Positions 1 to 7,782 are shown, counted from the stretch's first letter. The stretch: DNA of 12,092 nucleotides from an uncultured Actinoplanes sp. (GCF_934643405.1 NZ_CAKUCL010000228.1:1-12092), one strand, 5' to 3'. The notes: generated from the sequence alone by a model not told the origin. Numbers and translations: made by a program.

Positions 1-263
1 GCGGCCGCCATGTCGATCGCGGCGTTGGCCATGCCGGTGGTGACCAGCAGTCGCAGATCCGGCAGGCGGTCGAACGTCGCGGCCCGGAAGGGCGTCCGCT
101 CCCGCATCGCCACCACGATCGCCGCGCCGCGCAGCGCGGCGGCCAACTCGTCCGGGTCGGCGATGTGCTCGTGCAGCACCTCGACCTCGGCATCGGCGAG
201 CGAGTCGAACGGCCCGAGGGTGCGCGCCACCCGCTGATAGTCGTCCAGCACGATGATCTTCAT
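1..263 (-). CDS. D-2-hydroxyacid dehydrogenase family protein, N-terminal part (runs off left edge)
   Basis: Reading leftward from ATG at 263-261 gives 87 codons with no stop before the edge. The protein starts MKIIVLDDYQRVA, then has AIVVAMRERTPF (about residues 49-60) and LRLLVTTGMANAAIDMAA (about 70-87). This matches the N-terminal substrate-binding half of NAD-dependent D-isomer 2-hydroxyacid dehydrogenases (phosphoglycerate dehydrogenase-like), where the TTGMxNAxID stretch precedes the nucleotide-binding domain. The GxGxxG NAD motif and the catalytic Arg/Glu/His would lie outside the window, so neither substrate nor integrity can be judged. A GGTGA stretch lies just upstream of the ATG as a possible ribosome binding site, although the transcript may be leaderless. 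The gene is divergent from the penicillin-binding protein. The family call is fairly sure; substrate is unknown. Confidence 0.8.
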   Translation of the reverse strand, partial: MKIIVLDDYQRVARTLGPFDSLADAEVEVLHEHIADPDELAAALRGAAIVVAMRERTPFRAATFDRLPDLRLLVTTGMANAAIDMAA

Positions 264-269
264 TGCGTC

Positions 270-275
270 ACCGTA
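270..275 (-). promoter_or_regulatory. Candidate -10 element of a leaderless promoter for the dehydrogenase
   Basis: On the minus strand TACGGT fits the actinobacterial TANNNT -10 pattern and ends six bases before the ATG. Transcription would therefore start at or next to the start codon. No convincing -35 hexamer is present 16-19 bases further upstream. Weak evidence, based on one hexamer and its spacing. Confidence 0.28.
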
Positions 276-430
276 CGCCGTCGGCCCCGCGCGGACGCGA
301 CCAGAAATCCTCGGCCGGGCGCCCGGGACGGGTGCCGGGGACAGCGAGAGGACACCGCAATACGCCGCCCACGAGGCCCCGTGACTCAGCCGTCCGAGCG
401 TCACGTCTTGGCGGACATCTTTCAATTTCC

Positions 431-459
431 TTGACACCGGATGGTTGATTGATGAGGCT
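431..459 (+). promoter_or_regulatory. Candidate promoter of the penicillin-binding protein gene
   Basis: A perfect TTGACA (431-436) is followed after 17 bases by GAGGCT (454-459), a poor -10 that keeps only the A at position 2 and the T at position 6. The bases just upstream (about 413-430, including CTTTCAATTT) are unusually A/T-rich for this genome, as in an UP-like element. Transcription from about 466 would give a short leader before any of the three possible start codons (483, 495, 507). Confidence 0.45.
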
Positions 460-482
460 CGCTTCCGAGCGCCGAGTCACGG

Positions 483-2909
483 GTGGGTGGTGCGGTGAGT
501 TCGTGGATGCGTCGACGCGATCACAACCTCTTCATGAATGTGTTCGCCCTGCTGATGTGCGGCCTGGTCGCCGGGGTGGTGGTGGCCGCGGCCGCCTTTC
601 CGGTCGCGGCGATGTCCGGGCTGGCCGCCAAGGCGGGGAACCAGACGTTCGCGAGCCTTCCCGGTGAACTGAAGGAATTCAGTTCACCGCAGATCTCCCG
701 GGTCTACGCGGCCGACAACAAGACCCAGCTCACCCAGTTCTACGACGAATTCCGCAGCGACGTCCCGATGAAGGAGATCTCGCCGTTCATGCGCGCCGCG
801 ATGGTGGCGGCCGAGGACCGCGAGTACTACCGGCACAACGGCGTCGACCTCAAGGGTGTCGCGCGGGCGCTGGTGAACAACAACAACGGCAAGCAGAAAC
901 AGGGCGCCTCGACGATCACCATGCAGTGGGTGCGGATGTCGCTGGCCTATTCGGCGACCAGCCCGCAGGAGGTCGTCGACGCCACCAAGGACACCGCGAA
1001 ACGCAAGATCACCGAGATGAAGTACGCGCTGCAGGTCGAGAAGGAACTGTCGAAAGATCAAATCCTGGAGCGGTACCTGAACATCGCGCCGTTCGGCAAG
1101 CAGACGTACGGGATCTTCGCGGCCAGTCAGGTGTACTTCAACAAGAAGCCGAAGGACCTCACGATCGGCCAGGCCGCGCTGCTGGCCGGCATCGTGCGGG
1201 CGCCGTCCGCGTACGACCCGACCACCCCCGACGGGTACCAGGAGATCAAGCAGCGGCGGGACGCGTACGTCATCCCGGCCATGGTGGAGATGGGCGCGAT
1301 CACCCCGGCGCAGGCCGCAGCCGCCAGGAAGGAACCGGTTCCGCGCAAGGTCAAGCAGGTCGGCAACGGCTGCGTCTCGGTGGCGAAGAACGACTGGGGC
1401 TTCTTCTGCGACTACTTCTACCGGTGGTGGATGGGCCGGGAGGAGTTCGGGGCCACGCCGTACGATCGGGAACGCCGCCTGAAGAGCGGTGGTTACCGGA
1501 TCACCACCACGCTGGACGTGAAGGCCCAGAAACAGGCCCGGGCGAACATCGCCGACCTGATCTCCGAGAAGAACAAGAACGCTCTGCTGCTCGCGGCCGT
1601 CCAGCCCGGCACCGGCAAGGTCCGGCTGCTCGCCGCGAACCGCCGGTACAAGCTGGACAATCCGGCCAAACCGCAGAACCGGATCAACTCGGACCCGAGC
1701 AAGGCGCGCAAGGGCCAGCGCGGCTCGTACCCGAACACCACGAACCCGCTGCTGACCGGCGGCGGTGACATCACCGGCTACCAGGCCGGCTCGGTGATGA
1801 AGATGTTCACCATCGTGGCCGCGCTGGAGAAGGGGCTTCCCCTGGCGTACACGATCAGGGCGGAGAAGCAGTACCGGTCCGGGTACATCATCGAATCGAG
1901 CAACGACGCGGCCTGCCCCGGCACCCACTTCTGGTGCCCGCAGAACTCCGGAGGCGGCGGCGGGGGCGTCTACAACATGTGGACCGGTCTCGGCAAATCC
2001 ATCAACACGTACTTCGTGCCGCTGGAGGAACGGGTCGGCGCGGACAAGGTGGTCGGGGTCGCGAAACGGTTCGGCATCCAGTTCCGGGCGCCCAGCGACG
2101 CGAGACTCGCCGAGCCGGGGAACGCGAAACAGTGGGGCGCGTTCACCCTCGGCGTCTCGGCGACCACCCCGCTGGACATGGCGAACGCGTACGCGACGCT
2201 GGCCGGTGACGGCATGTACTGCCAGCCGACGCCGATCGAGCAGATCACCACGAAGGACGGCGAGAAGCTCGACATCGGCAAGCCGCACTGCGTCCAGGCG
2301 ACCTCGAAGGACGTGGCCCGGGCGGCGCTGGACGCGACCCGGTGCCCGGTGGGCGACTCGTCGCAACTGGGCTCGTGTCACGGGGCCACCGCCGCGATCA
2401 CCCGGGACGTGGTCGGGCATCCGGTGTTCGGCAAGACCGGCACCACCGATCACGACAAGACGGCCTCGCTGATCGCCGGCACGACGTCGCTGGTGGTGGC
2501 GGGGTATCTGGTCAATCCGGACTACCAGAACCACAAGGACCGGATGCGGCACGACCAGGTCAACCCGGCGGTGTACCGCACCCTGGCCGACTACATGGAC
2601 GGCAAGCCGAGCGTGCAGTTCAAGAAGCCGTCGAGCCGGAAGATCGCGTTCGGCGACCAACGGTCGATCCCCGACGTCACCTGCGACCTGCTGGGCAGCG
2701 CCCGGACGCGGCTGGGGAACGCCGGGTTCGAGGTGGCGGTCGGCAGCTCCGTCGACTCGGCCTGCCCGGCGGGCACGGTGGCCGAGACCGACCCGAGCGG
2801 CCGCACGGTGAAGAACGGCGTCGTGGTGATCCGGCCGAGCAACGGCAAGGGCGGCGACGACGACCGGCCGACGATCCCCGGCCTGCCACCGATTCCCCGC
2901 CGCAGTTGA
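483..2909 (+). CDS. Class A (bifunctional) penicillin-binding protein with C-terminal PASTA domain
   Basis: Membrane-anchored peptidoglycan synthase that polymerises lipid II into glycan strands and cross-links them outside the cell. Of 808 residues: short basic cytoplasmic start, one membrane segment (about 18-42), GT51 glycosyltransferase with catalytic-type E111-D112 in AAEDREYYRHNG and the GASTITMQ motif (141-148), then a penicillin-binding transpeptidase domain with S437-V-M-K440, S506-I-N508 and K651-T-G-T654. All key residues are intact. A PASTA-like module (about 728-795, IPDV...) and a Pro-rich tail end the protein. Ten extracellular cysteines fall in five close pairs. The start is uncertain: GTG at 483 is the longest, GTG 495 is possible, and ATG 507 (MRRRDHN) has the better ribosome binding site (GGTGAG, 494-499). 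It stands alone on this strand; the next downstream gene is convergent. Confidence 0.95.
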   Translation: MGGAVSSWMRRRDHNLFMNVFALLMCGLVAGVVVAAAAFPVAAMSGLAAKAGNQTFASLPGELKEFSSPQISRVYAADNKTQLTQFYDEFRSDVPMKEISPFMRAAMVAAEDREYYRHNGVDLKGVARALVNNNNGKQKQGASTITMQWVRMSLAYSATSPQEVVDATKDTAKRKITEMKYALQVEKELSKDQILERYLNIAPFGKQTYGIFAASQVYFNKKPKDLTIGQAALLAGIVRAPSAYDPTTPDGYQEIKQRRDAYVIPAMVEMGAITPAQAAAARKEPVPRKVKQVGNGCVSVAKNDWGFFCDYFYRWWMGREEFGATPYDRERRLKSGGYRITTTLDVKAQKQARANIADLISEKNKNALLLAAVQPGTGKVRLLAANRRYKLDNPAKPQNRINSDPSKARKGQRGSYPNTTNPLLTGGGDITGYQAGSVMKMFTIVAALEKGLPLAYTIRAEKQYRSGYIIESSNDAACPGTHFWCPQNSGGGGGGVYNMWTGLGKSINTYFVPLEERVGADKVVGVAKRFGIQFRAPSDARLAEPGNAKQWGAFTLGVSATTPLDMANAYATLAGDGMYCQPTPIEQITTKDGEKLDIGKPHCVQATSKDVARAALDATRCPVGDSSQLGSCHGATAAITRDVVGHPVFGKTGTTDHDKTASLIAGTTSLVVAGYLVNPDYQNHKDRMRHDQVNPAVYRTLADYMDGKPSVQFKKPSSRKIAFGDQRSIPDVTCDLLGSARTRLGNAGFEVAVGSSVDSACPAGTVAETDPSGRTVKNGVVVIRPSNGKGGDDDRPTIPGLPPIPRRS
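662..689 (+). repeat. Perfect 12-bp inverted repeat with GGAA tetraloop inside the PBP gene
   Basis: CGGTGAACTGAA (662-673) is the exact reverse complement of TTCAGTTCACCG (678-689), separated by GGAA (674-677). In mRNA this forms a 12-bp stem closed by a GNRA-type loop; in DNA it is a 28-bp near-palindrome. It lies within codons 60-69, between the membrane segment and the GT51 domain, and is noticeably less GC-rich than its surroundings. No function is known to me. Confidence 0.8.
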
Positions 2910-2974
2910 CCGTGGGTCCGGGAGGCGAGACGCTGGTCGAGGCGGTCTACCGCAATGAGGTGGCCCGGCTATGT

Positions 2975-3008
2975 GACGGCCGAGGCCGGCGGCCGGGCCT
3001 TCGCCGTC
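2975..3008. terminator. Hairpin between convergent genes, likely bidirectional terminator
   Basis: GACGGC (2975-2980) pairs with GCCGTC (3003-3008) and, after one C-C mismatch, 2982-2987 pairs with 2996-3001, including one G-T pair. This gives about 12 pairs with an 8-base loop. It sits in the 121-bp gap between the PBP stop (2909) and the GH81 stop (3031). It has no T-run, which is usual for actinobacterial terminators. Confidence 0.5.
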
Positions 3009-3030
3009 TCGAGGCCCAGGCCGCCGGTAC

Positions 3031-5328
3031 TCAGGGCTGTCGCAGGACGCTCTGTCCCGGGTCGACGACCACGGTCGCGACGACCTGGCCGCCTCGCCGG
3101 AACGTCACGCTCACCTTCCCGGCGGTCGGGTTGACCGCGAGGAGCCGGGGGTGGTCGGCGTCGCCGAACGCCAGCCCGTACGGCCCGTCGGCCACCACGG
3201 CGGGTTGCGGCGGGCCGTACGCGGCGAGCATCTCCACCCAGTAGCGCACCATGGCGCGGCTGGTGCTCTCCTCGCGCGGCAGCTTCGCGGTGAGGCGTTG
3301 CCGGGCCGCGGCCGGGTCGGCGACGGCCAGGTCCGCCGCGAACAGGTCACCCCAGACCCGCGGTGGGCCGCCCGCGGCCCGGGCCAGCTCGGCCGACCGG
3401 GCGCGCGCCTGCGCGGCGTCACCGCGGTACAGCGAGCCGAACGTGAGCGGGAGCAGCTGGATGCCCGTGATGGATTCCGGCTTCGGATCGAACCAGGTGG
3501 CGTAGTCGACCTTGGCGTCCCAGACGATCCCGGCGACCGTGTGCGCGTACCCGGCCGGGCGCTTGATGTTCTCCCCCAGCCAGTACGTGCGGGCGGTCGC
3601 CGCCTCCACGGCGTGGTGCGTGAGGCCGTACGTGGTCAGCTCGGCGTTGCCGGAGACGAGACCCCATCGGGTGATCGCCTCCCAGGCGGCGACCGCCTCG
3701 CTCGACGACTCCTGGTTGTTCCCGTCGGCGAACGGCGCGAACCCGGACGCCGCCGAGTGCCCCAGGTAGGCGTTGAACGCGCGGAAGGCCGGGAACCCGT
3801 CCGGCCCGTGCCCGGACAGGGTGCCGCTGTAGTCGCGCGCCACCAGGTCGACCGCGGCGGCGTAGTCGCGCCGGAACGCCGGGTCGGCCTCCGCCAGCAC
3901 CGCCGCCGCGCGGACCAGATAGCCGTACTGGAAGTGGTGGTCGTTGTAGTCGCCGCTGCCGAACTCGGCCGGTACGGCGATCAGGCCGCCCCAGGTCGCG
4001 TCGTAGGCGAAGTAGCGGGTGTCGCCGGGACCGTCGTGGGTGAGCCAGTCGACCAGTTCGGTGCGCAGGCGGCGCAGGGCGGTCTGCTGCTCGGGCACCG
4101 CGCCGATGCCCTTGGCGACCTCGGCGACGGTGGCCAGCCGGCCCAGTTCCTTGAGCCCGAAGTAGCTGCCGCCCTTCGCCGAGGCCGGCGTGTCCGCCAG
4201 GTCCCGCCTGAGGTCGGCGAGCACGGCCGTGCGGGCCGCGCCGGACAGGGCGACCGCCGGCGCCTCGGTGATCAGGCCGGGCATCGGGACCCGGACCCGG
4301 ATGCTGCCGGCGTTGACCACCGACAGCGGGCCCCGCGCGTCGGGATAGGTCCCCGCGATGCTCTGCCGGGCCCGGTCGGGCACGAGGCCGGCCTGCTGGT
4401 GGGGAAGCAGCGCCCAGACGGCGGCCTTGCCCGACCGCCGTTCGGTGGTGAGCGTCTGAGTCACCGTGCCGGCCGTGCCGTCGTGGGCCATGGCCGAGGT
4501 GGTGCGGATGACCGGATCGCCGGCGCTGCCCCGCAGGGCCTGTGTCCAGGCCGCGTCGTCCGCGTGGTCGGGCACCCGGGCCACGACGATCGCGCTCCTG
4601 CCGGGCTGGTCGACGGTGAACGTGTTGCCCTGGCGGCGCCACCCGGCGCCGTCCTCGGCCTGCACATCCCACCGTTGTCCGGCGACGGTGAGCCGGGTCA
4701 GCGAGCCGGTGCCGTCGGCCCGGGTGACCGGGCCGGTCGTGGTGAACGACGGGGCCACCCCCTGGAAGTCGAGGTGGAGCAGCGGACTGCCCTGCACCAG
4801 GGTGATCTCCACGGACCCGCCGCCGGCCAGGTCCGCGCGCAGGACGACGTGGAACGCGCCGTACCCGACGACGTGCACCGAAGTGACCGGCACGCCGGCC
4901 GTGACGGCCGGCCGGAACGGCGTCACCACCGCGTTGCGGGAGGCGGCCGGGGCGGCCGAGCTGACCCCGATCCCGGCGCCGGTGTTCTTGATGGCCAGCG
5001 GATGCGCCCAGATCGGCTGCCGGAGCGGCCCGGTCAGCGCCGACGTCCACCACTGGTTCGTGGGCAGGGCCTGGCCGCCGAGCGACCGGCCGGCCTGGAC
5101 CGGGCCGGTCGCCGGGGCCATGCCGGCCGGGATCGTGCCCGCCACGCTGCCGCTGCCGGTGAGGTCCGGCCGCTGCAGGGTGGTCGTGGCCGCGCCCTCG
5201 CTGAGGGCGGCGGCGGTCGATGCGGGCTTCACCACCTCGGACGGCGATGAGGGGCGGCAGCTCGCGGCGAGCGACACTGCCGGGATCAGGCATGCGGCGG
5301 TCACGATCCGCCGGAGGTGGGCCGTCAT
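3031..5328 (-). CDS. GH81 endo-beta-1,3-glucanase, exported, possibly lipoprotein
   Basis: Predicted to cleave internal beta-1,3-glucosidic bonds (laminarin, curdlan) outside the cell. The 765-residue protein has an export signal (1-24) with a possible but non-ideal lipobox (LAAS-C24), then a Ser/Ala/Thr-rich linker. GH81 hallmarks follow: TNQWWTSAL (90-98) in the N-terminal beta-sandwich, GDYNDHHFQYGY (459-470) and NNQESSSEA (537-545) in the catalytic barrel. By family alignment, D463 is the likely general acid, with E540 and E544 the conserved glutamates of the active site. A short beta-rich tail (about 710-765) ends it. ATG 5328 overlaps the adaptor stop (ATGA, 5325-5328), so translation is probably coupled. 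As last gene of a synthase operon it may trim, release or recycle the operon's own polymer; a role in digesting fungal wall glucan is the main alternative. Confidence 0.93.
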   Translation of the reverse strand: MTAHLRRIVTAACLIPAVSLAASCRPSSPSEVVKPASTAAALSEGAATTTLQRPDLTGSGSVAGTIPAGMAPATGPVQAGRSLGGQALPTNQWWTSALTGPLRQPIWAHPLAIKNTGAGIGVSSAAPAASRNAVVTPFRPAVTAGVPVTSVHVVGYGAFHVVLRADLAGGGSVEITLVQGSPLLHLDFQGVAPSFTTTGPVTRADGTGSLTRLTVAGQRWDVQAEDGAGWRRQGNTFTVDQPGRSAIVVARVPDHADDAAWTQALRGSAGDPVIRTTSAMAHDGTAGTVTQTLTTERRSGKAAVWALLPHQQAGLVPDRARQSIAGTYPDARGPLSVVNAGSIRVRVPMPGLITEAPAVALSGAARTAVLADLRRDLADTPASAKGGSYFGLKELGRLATVAEVAKGIGAVPEQQTALRRLRTELVDWLTHDGPGDTRYFAYDATWGGLIAVPAEFGSGDYNDHHFQYGYLVRAAAVLAEADPAFRRDYAAAVDLVARDYSGTLSGHGPDGFPAFRAFNAYLGHSAASGFAPFADGNNQESSSEAVAAWEAITRWGLVSGNAELTTYGLTHHAVEAATARTYWLGENIKRPAGYAHTVAGIVWDAKVDYATWFDPKPESITGIQLLPLTFGSLYRGDAAQARARSAELARAAGGPPRVWGDLFAADLAVADPAAARQRLTAKLPREESTSRAMVRYWVEMLAAYGPPQPAVVADGPYGLAFGDADHPRLLAVNPTAGKVSVTFRRGGQVVATVVVDPGQSVLRQP

Positions 5329-6143
5329 CCGGCGCTGTTGACCGCGGGGGTCCGGCCGACCGCGGTGCTGGTGTCGATGTCCGCGGAGAACCGCAGTCCG
5401 GGCACGAGCGTGCTCACCGTGTCCACATTGTCCGTACGGGGCACCAGGACGACGGTGAGCTGCTCGTGCGTCGTCTTCTGGTCCTCGGTCAGCGGGGCGT
5501 CGGCGAGCGGGTCGGCGCCGATCCTCGGCTCCACGTGGTCGAGCGCGGCGACCACCGGGCGGTCGAGACCGGGTCCGGTGATGCGCGCCGTCATGCCGAG
5601 TCGCAGTCCGGTCAGCTGCTCCTCGGTGGCCTTGGCGTGAAAGCTTAGCCGGGTGTGGTCGTACAGGGTGACGACCGGATCGCCCGCGCCGACCACGCCG
5701 CCGAGGGCGACGTCGACGGTCGAGACGGTGCCGGGCACCGGCGCGCGCAGCGTCTCGGTGGCGGGCTTGTCGCCGGCGCGGGCCGGGTCCGCGGCGAGCC
5801 GCACCCGGGCGAGTTCCTGGCCGGCGGCGACCCGGGTCTGCCCGGCGACCAGGACGTCGGTGACCACGCCGGCGCCGGTGGAGCCGACCGGCAGCGCGTC
5901 GGCGGTCAGGACCGCCTCGTCGAGGGTGACGAAGGCGCTCTCCGCGAGGCGGTGGGTCACCAGGTAGGTGCCGCCGGCGCCGGCGCCGCCGAGCAGCAGG
6001 ACGGTCACGAGGAAGGTCCGCACGGCCGGCATCCGGGACCGCAGGGTGCGCTTGCGCGGGCCCGCCGGCGTCGGCGGCTCCGGCTGCGACGGCAGCGGCT
6101 GCCGCGTCTGGTGAGTGCCGGGGTGTTCGGTCACGCTGGTCAT
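5325..6143 (-). CDS. HlyD-like membrane fusion/adaptor protein of the glycan cassette
   Basis: 272 residues: Pro-rich cytoplasmic N-terminus (1-40), one membrane segment (about 41-61), then two half-lipoyl (barrel-sandwich) strands, about 81-116 and 132-162, the second with LRAPVPGTVSTVDV, and a beta-barrel segment starting near LSFHAKATEEQL (166-177). The two halves are joined by only about 15 residues, not by the long coiled-coil hairpin of HlyD/AcrA proteins. No ABC or RND transporter is adjacent, which argues against drug or protein export. Position between a GT2 synthase and a glucanase suggests it helps a growing polysaccharide leave the membrane, as proposed for Alg44-type and BgsB-type adaptors. 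ATG 6143 was chosen because AAGGGA lies seven bases upstream; a TTG at 6170 would add nine residues. The stop overlaps the GH81 start. Confidence 0.85.
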   Translation of the reverse strand: MTSVTEHPGTHQTRQPLPSQPEPPTPAGPRKRTLRSRMPAVRTFLVTVLLLGGAGAGGTYLVTHRLAESAFVTLDEAVLTADALPVGSTGAGVVTDVLVAGQTRVAAGQELARVRLAADPARAGDKPATETLRAPVPGTVSTVDVALGGVVGAGDPVVTLYDHTRLSFHAKATEEQLTGLRLGMTARITGPGLDRPVVAALDHVEPRIGADPLADAPLTEDQKTTHEQLTVVLVPRTDNVDTVSTLVPGLRFSADIDTSTAVGRTPAVNSAG

Positions 6144-6195
6144 GGCTTCATCCCTTGGGAACAGTGGCAACAGGTCAGGAGGAACGGGTGCCGGC

Positions 6196-7782
6196 TCAGC
6201 GAGCCGCGGCGACCTCGGGTACGGGCGTGGTGGCGCCCGGGTGATCGGAGGGGGCCGGCTCGGCGTCCCCGCCGCCGGTGACCGACTCGACGATGATCCG
6301 GCCGAGAATGAGGACGATCATGCTGGCCCACGCGACCGAGAGCCAGGTGGGCGCGGGATCGGTCATCACGACCAGGCCGACGACGATGCCGGTCAGGTTG
6401 AGCACGACCAGGGCGAGTTGAGGCATCACCACCCACAGCGACCGGGTGCCCGCGCCGACCTGGTTCGTCGCGTTCCACTTCGCCGGCCGGCGTCGCAGGG
6501 TCGCCCACAGCGCGCGGGCGTGCACCGGCGCCGCGCCGATGCTGGCCACGATGGCCGAACCCTTGAAACCACCGGACTGCAGCCACGTCACCACCAGGAC
6601 CATCACCTGGAACGGCAGGTAGTGGGCCGCCCAGGTGACGCCGTCGGCGCGGATCGGGCTCAGCGCCAGCAGCAGGTACAGCGCCGGCAGCAGCATGAAG
6701 GTCAGCATCGCCAGCGACAGCAGGTAGTGGGTGCCGACGAACAGGTACTGCAGCCGCTGGTCGATCGTCAGCCCGGTGCCGCGCCGGAACAGCTTGCCGC
6801 GCAGCACCACCTCGAAGCCGCCGCTCGCCCAGCGCAGCTGCTGCTTGAGGTACGACGTCACGTCGACCGGCGCCAGGCCACGGGCCAGCACCTGCGGCAC
6901 GTAGATCGACTTCCAGCCGCGCCGGTGCAGCTCGAGCGAGGTCCAGATGTCCTCGGAGTTGCTGCCGGTGGCGATGCCGCCGATCTCGTCCAGGGCCGCC
7001 CGGCGCAGCATGACGTTGGTGCCGACGCAGAACGCGGCGTTGAAGTGGTTCTTGCCGGGGCACACCAGCTCGTAGAAGATCCGCTGCGCCTCGGAGGCGC
7101 CGGCGGAGACGAGGTTCGTCTGATTGGTGTACGACTGTGGTGACTGGACGAACGCCACCTCCGGATCCTGGAAGTGCGGCAGGATCTGCAGCAGGAAGTT
7201 CGGTTCCGGCACGTGGTCGGCGTCGAGGATGACGACGAACTCGCCGGTGGTGCGCGCCAGCGCGGCGTTGACGTTGCCCGCCTTCGCGTGCCGGCCACCC
7301 TCGCGGCGCAGGTAGCCGACGTTCTCCCGGGCACAGATGTCGCGCAGCACGTCGCTGTCGCCGTCGTCGAGGACCCAGGTGCGGTGCGGCAGCGTCATGT
7401 CCCGGGCGGCCCGCAGCGTCGTCGCGACCAGCTCGGGGGCTTCGCCGTACGCGGTGATGAGCACGTCGATGGTCGGCACGGCGGCGCCGGAGCGCAGCCG
7501 GTTGCGCCAGACCGAGACGGCCACCGGCTCGTCGCGGTTGTCGTGGGCGAGGATGGTCCACCAGGTGCCGATGGCGTGGATCGCGGTCAGGCCCTCGGCC
7601 ACCAGCATCGCGGTCCACAGCCAGATCGGGCCCCGGTACTGGGGGTCCAGCAGGAACGACTGGTAGAAGAGGGTCGCGAGCAGGGCGCCGATGATGGCGA
7701 CCCGGGTCGAGCGCTGCAGCGGCCGCCACGCCTGGCGCGCCGATGCTCCGGCCGCGCGGGGCTGTGGACTGGTGCTGGGCAT
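6196..7782 (-). CDS. Processive GT2 membrane glycosyltransferase (cellulose/curdlan synthase-like)
   Basis: Predicted to polymerise a nucleotide sugar, probably UDP-glucose, and pass the chain through its own membrane channel. 528 residues: two N-terminal membrane segments (about 28-45 and 53-78), a cytoplasmic GT-A domain with D139-D140-G, H165-AKAGN (165-170), D187-A-D189, FVQSPQ (211-216), FCVGTN (251-256), S276-E277-D278 in place of the usual TED, and Q314-Q-L-R317-W318, then about four C-terminal membrane segments (345-378, 384-402, 452-474, 479-500). KWNATNQ (435-441) sits where BcsA has its FxVTxK gating loop. There is no PilZ domain, so BcsA-type c-di-GMP control is not built in. AGGGAG lies six bases before ATG 7782, supporting that start. 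First gene of the cassette; the adaptor starts 52 bases after its stop. Cellulose or hyaluronan-like product cannot be excluded. Confidence 0.9.
   Translation of the reverse strand: MPSTSPQPRAAGASARQAWRPLQRSTRVAIIGALLATLFYQSFLLDPQYRGPIWLWTAMLVAEGLTAIHAIGTWWTILAHDNRDEPVAVSVWRNRLRSGAAVPTIDVLITAYGEAPELVATTLRAARDMTLPHRTWVLDDGDSDVLRDICARENVGYLRREGGRHAKAGNVNAALARTTGEFVVILDADHVPEPNFLLQILPHFQDPEVAFVQSPQSYTNQTNLVSAGASEAQRIFYELVCPGKNHFNAAFCVGTNVMLRRAALDEIGGIATGSNSEDIWTSLELHRRGWKSIYVPQVLARGLAPVDVTSYLKQQLRWASGGFEVVLRGKLFRRGTGLTIDQRLQYLFVGTHYLLSLAMLTFMLLPALYLLLALSPIRADGVTWAAHYLPFQVMVLVVTWLQSGGFKGSAIVASIGAAPVHARALWATLRRRPAKWNATNQVGAGTRSLWVVMPQLALVVLNLTGIVVGLVVMTDPAPTWLSVAWASMIVLILGRIIVESVTGGGDAEPAPSDHPGATTPVPEVAAAR

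Noticed and set aside
684..2660. Very long open frame antisense to the PBP gene (and similar long frames opposite or beside the GH81, GT2 and permease genes)
   Set aside because: Typical of high-GC DNA, where stop codons are rare in unused frames. Translations are Arg/Gly/Pro/Ala/His-rich with no recognisable motifs, while the other strand encodes clear conserved domains.
4894..4912. 8-bp inverted repeat with three-base loop inside the GH81 gene
   Set aside because: Made only of GC-rich GGCC steps in a Gly/Ala/Thr/Val-coding stretch; expected often at this base composition.
5325..6143. Drug-efflux or type I secretion adaptor
   Set aside because: No ABC or RND transporter or outer-membrane partner nearby, no coiled-coil hairpin, and tight linkage to a polysaccharide synthase.
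6196..7782. Canonical cellulose synthase BcsA of a full bcs operon
   Set aside because: No PilZ domain, no BcsB or BcsC, and the hydrolase is GH81 (beta-1,3) instead of GH8. Cellulose as product is not excluded.
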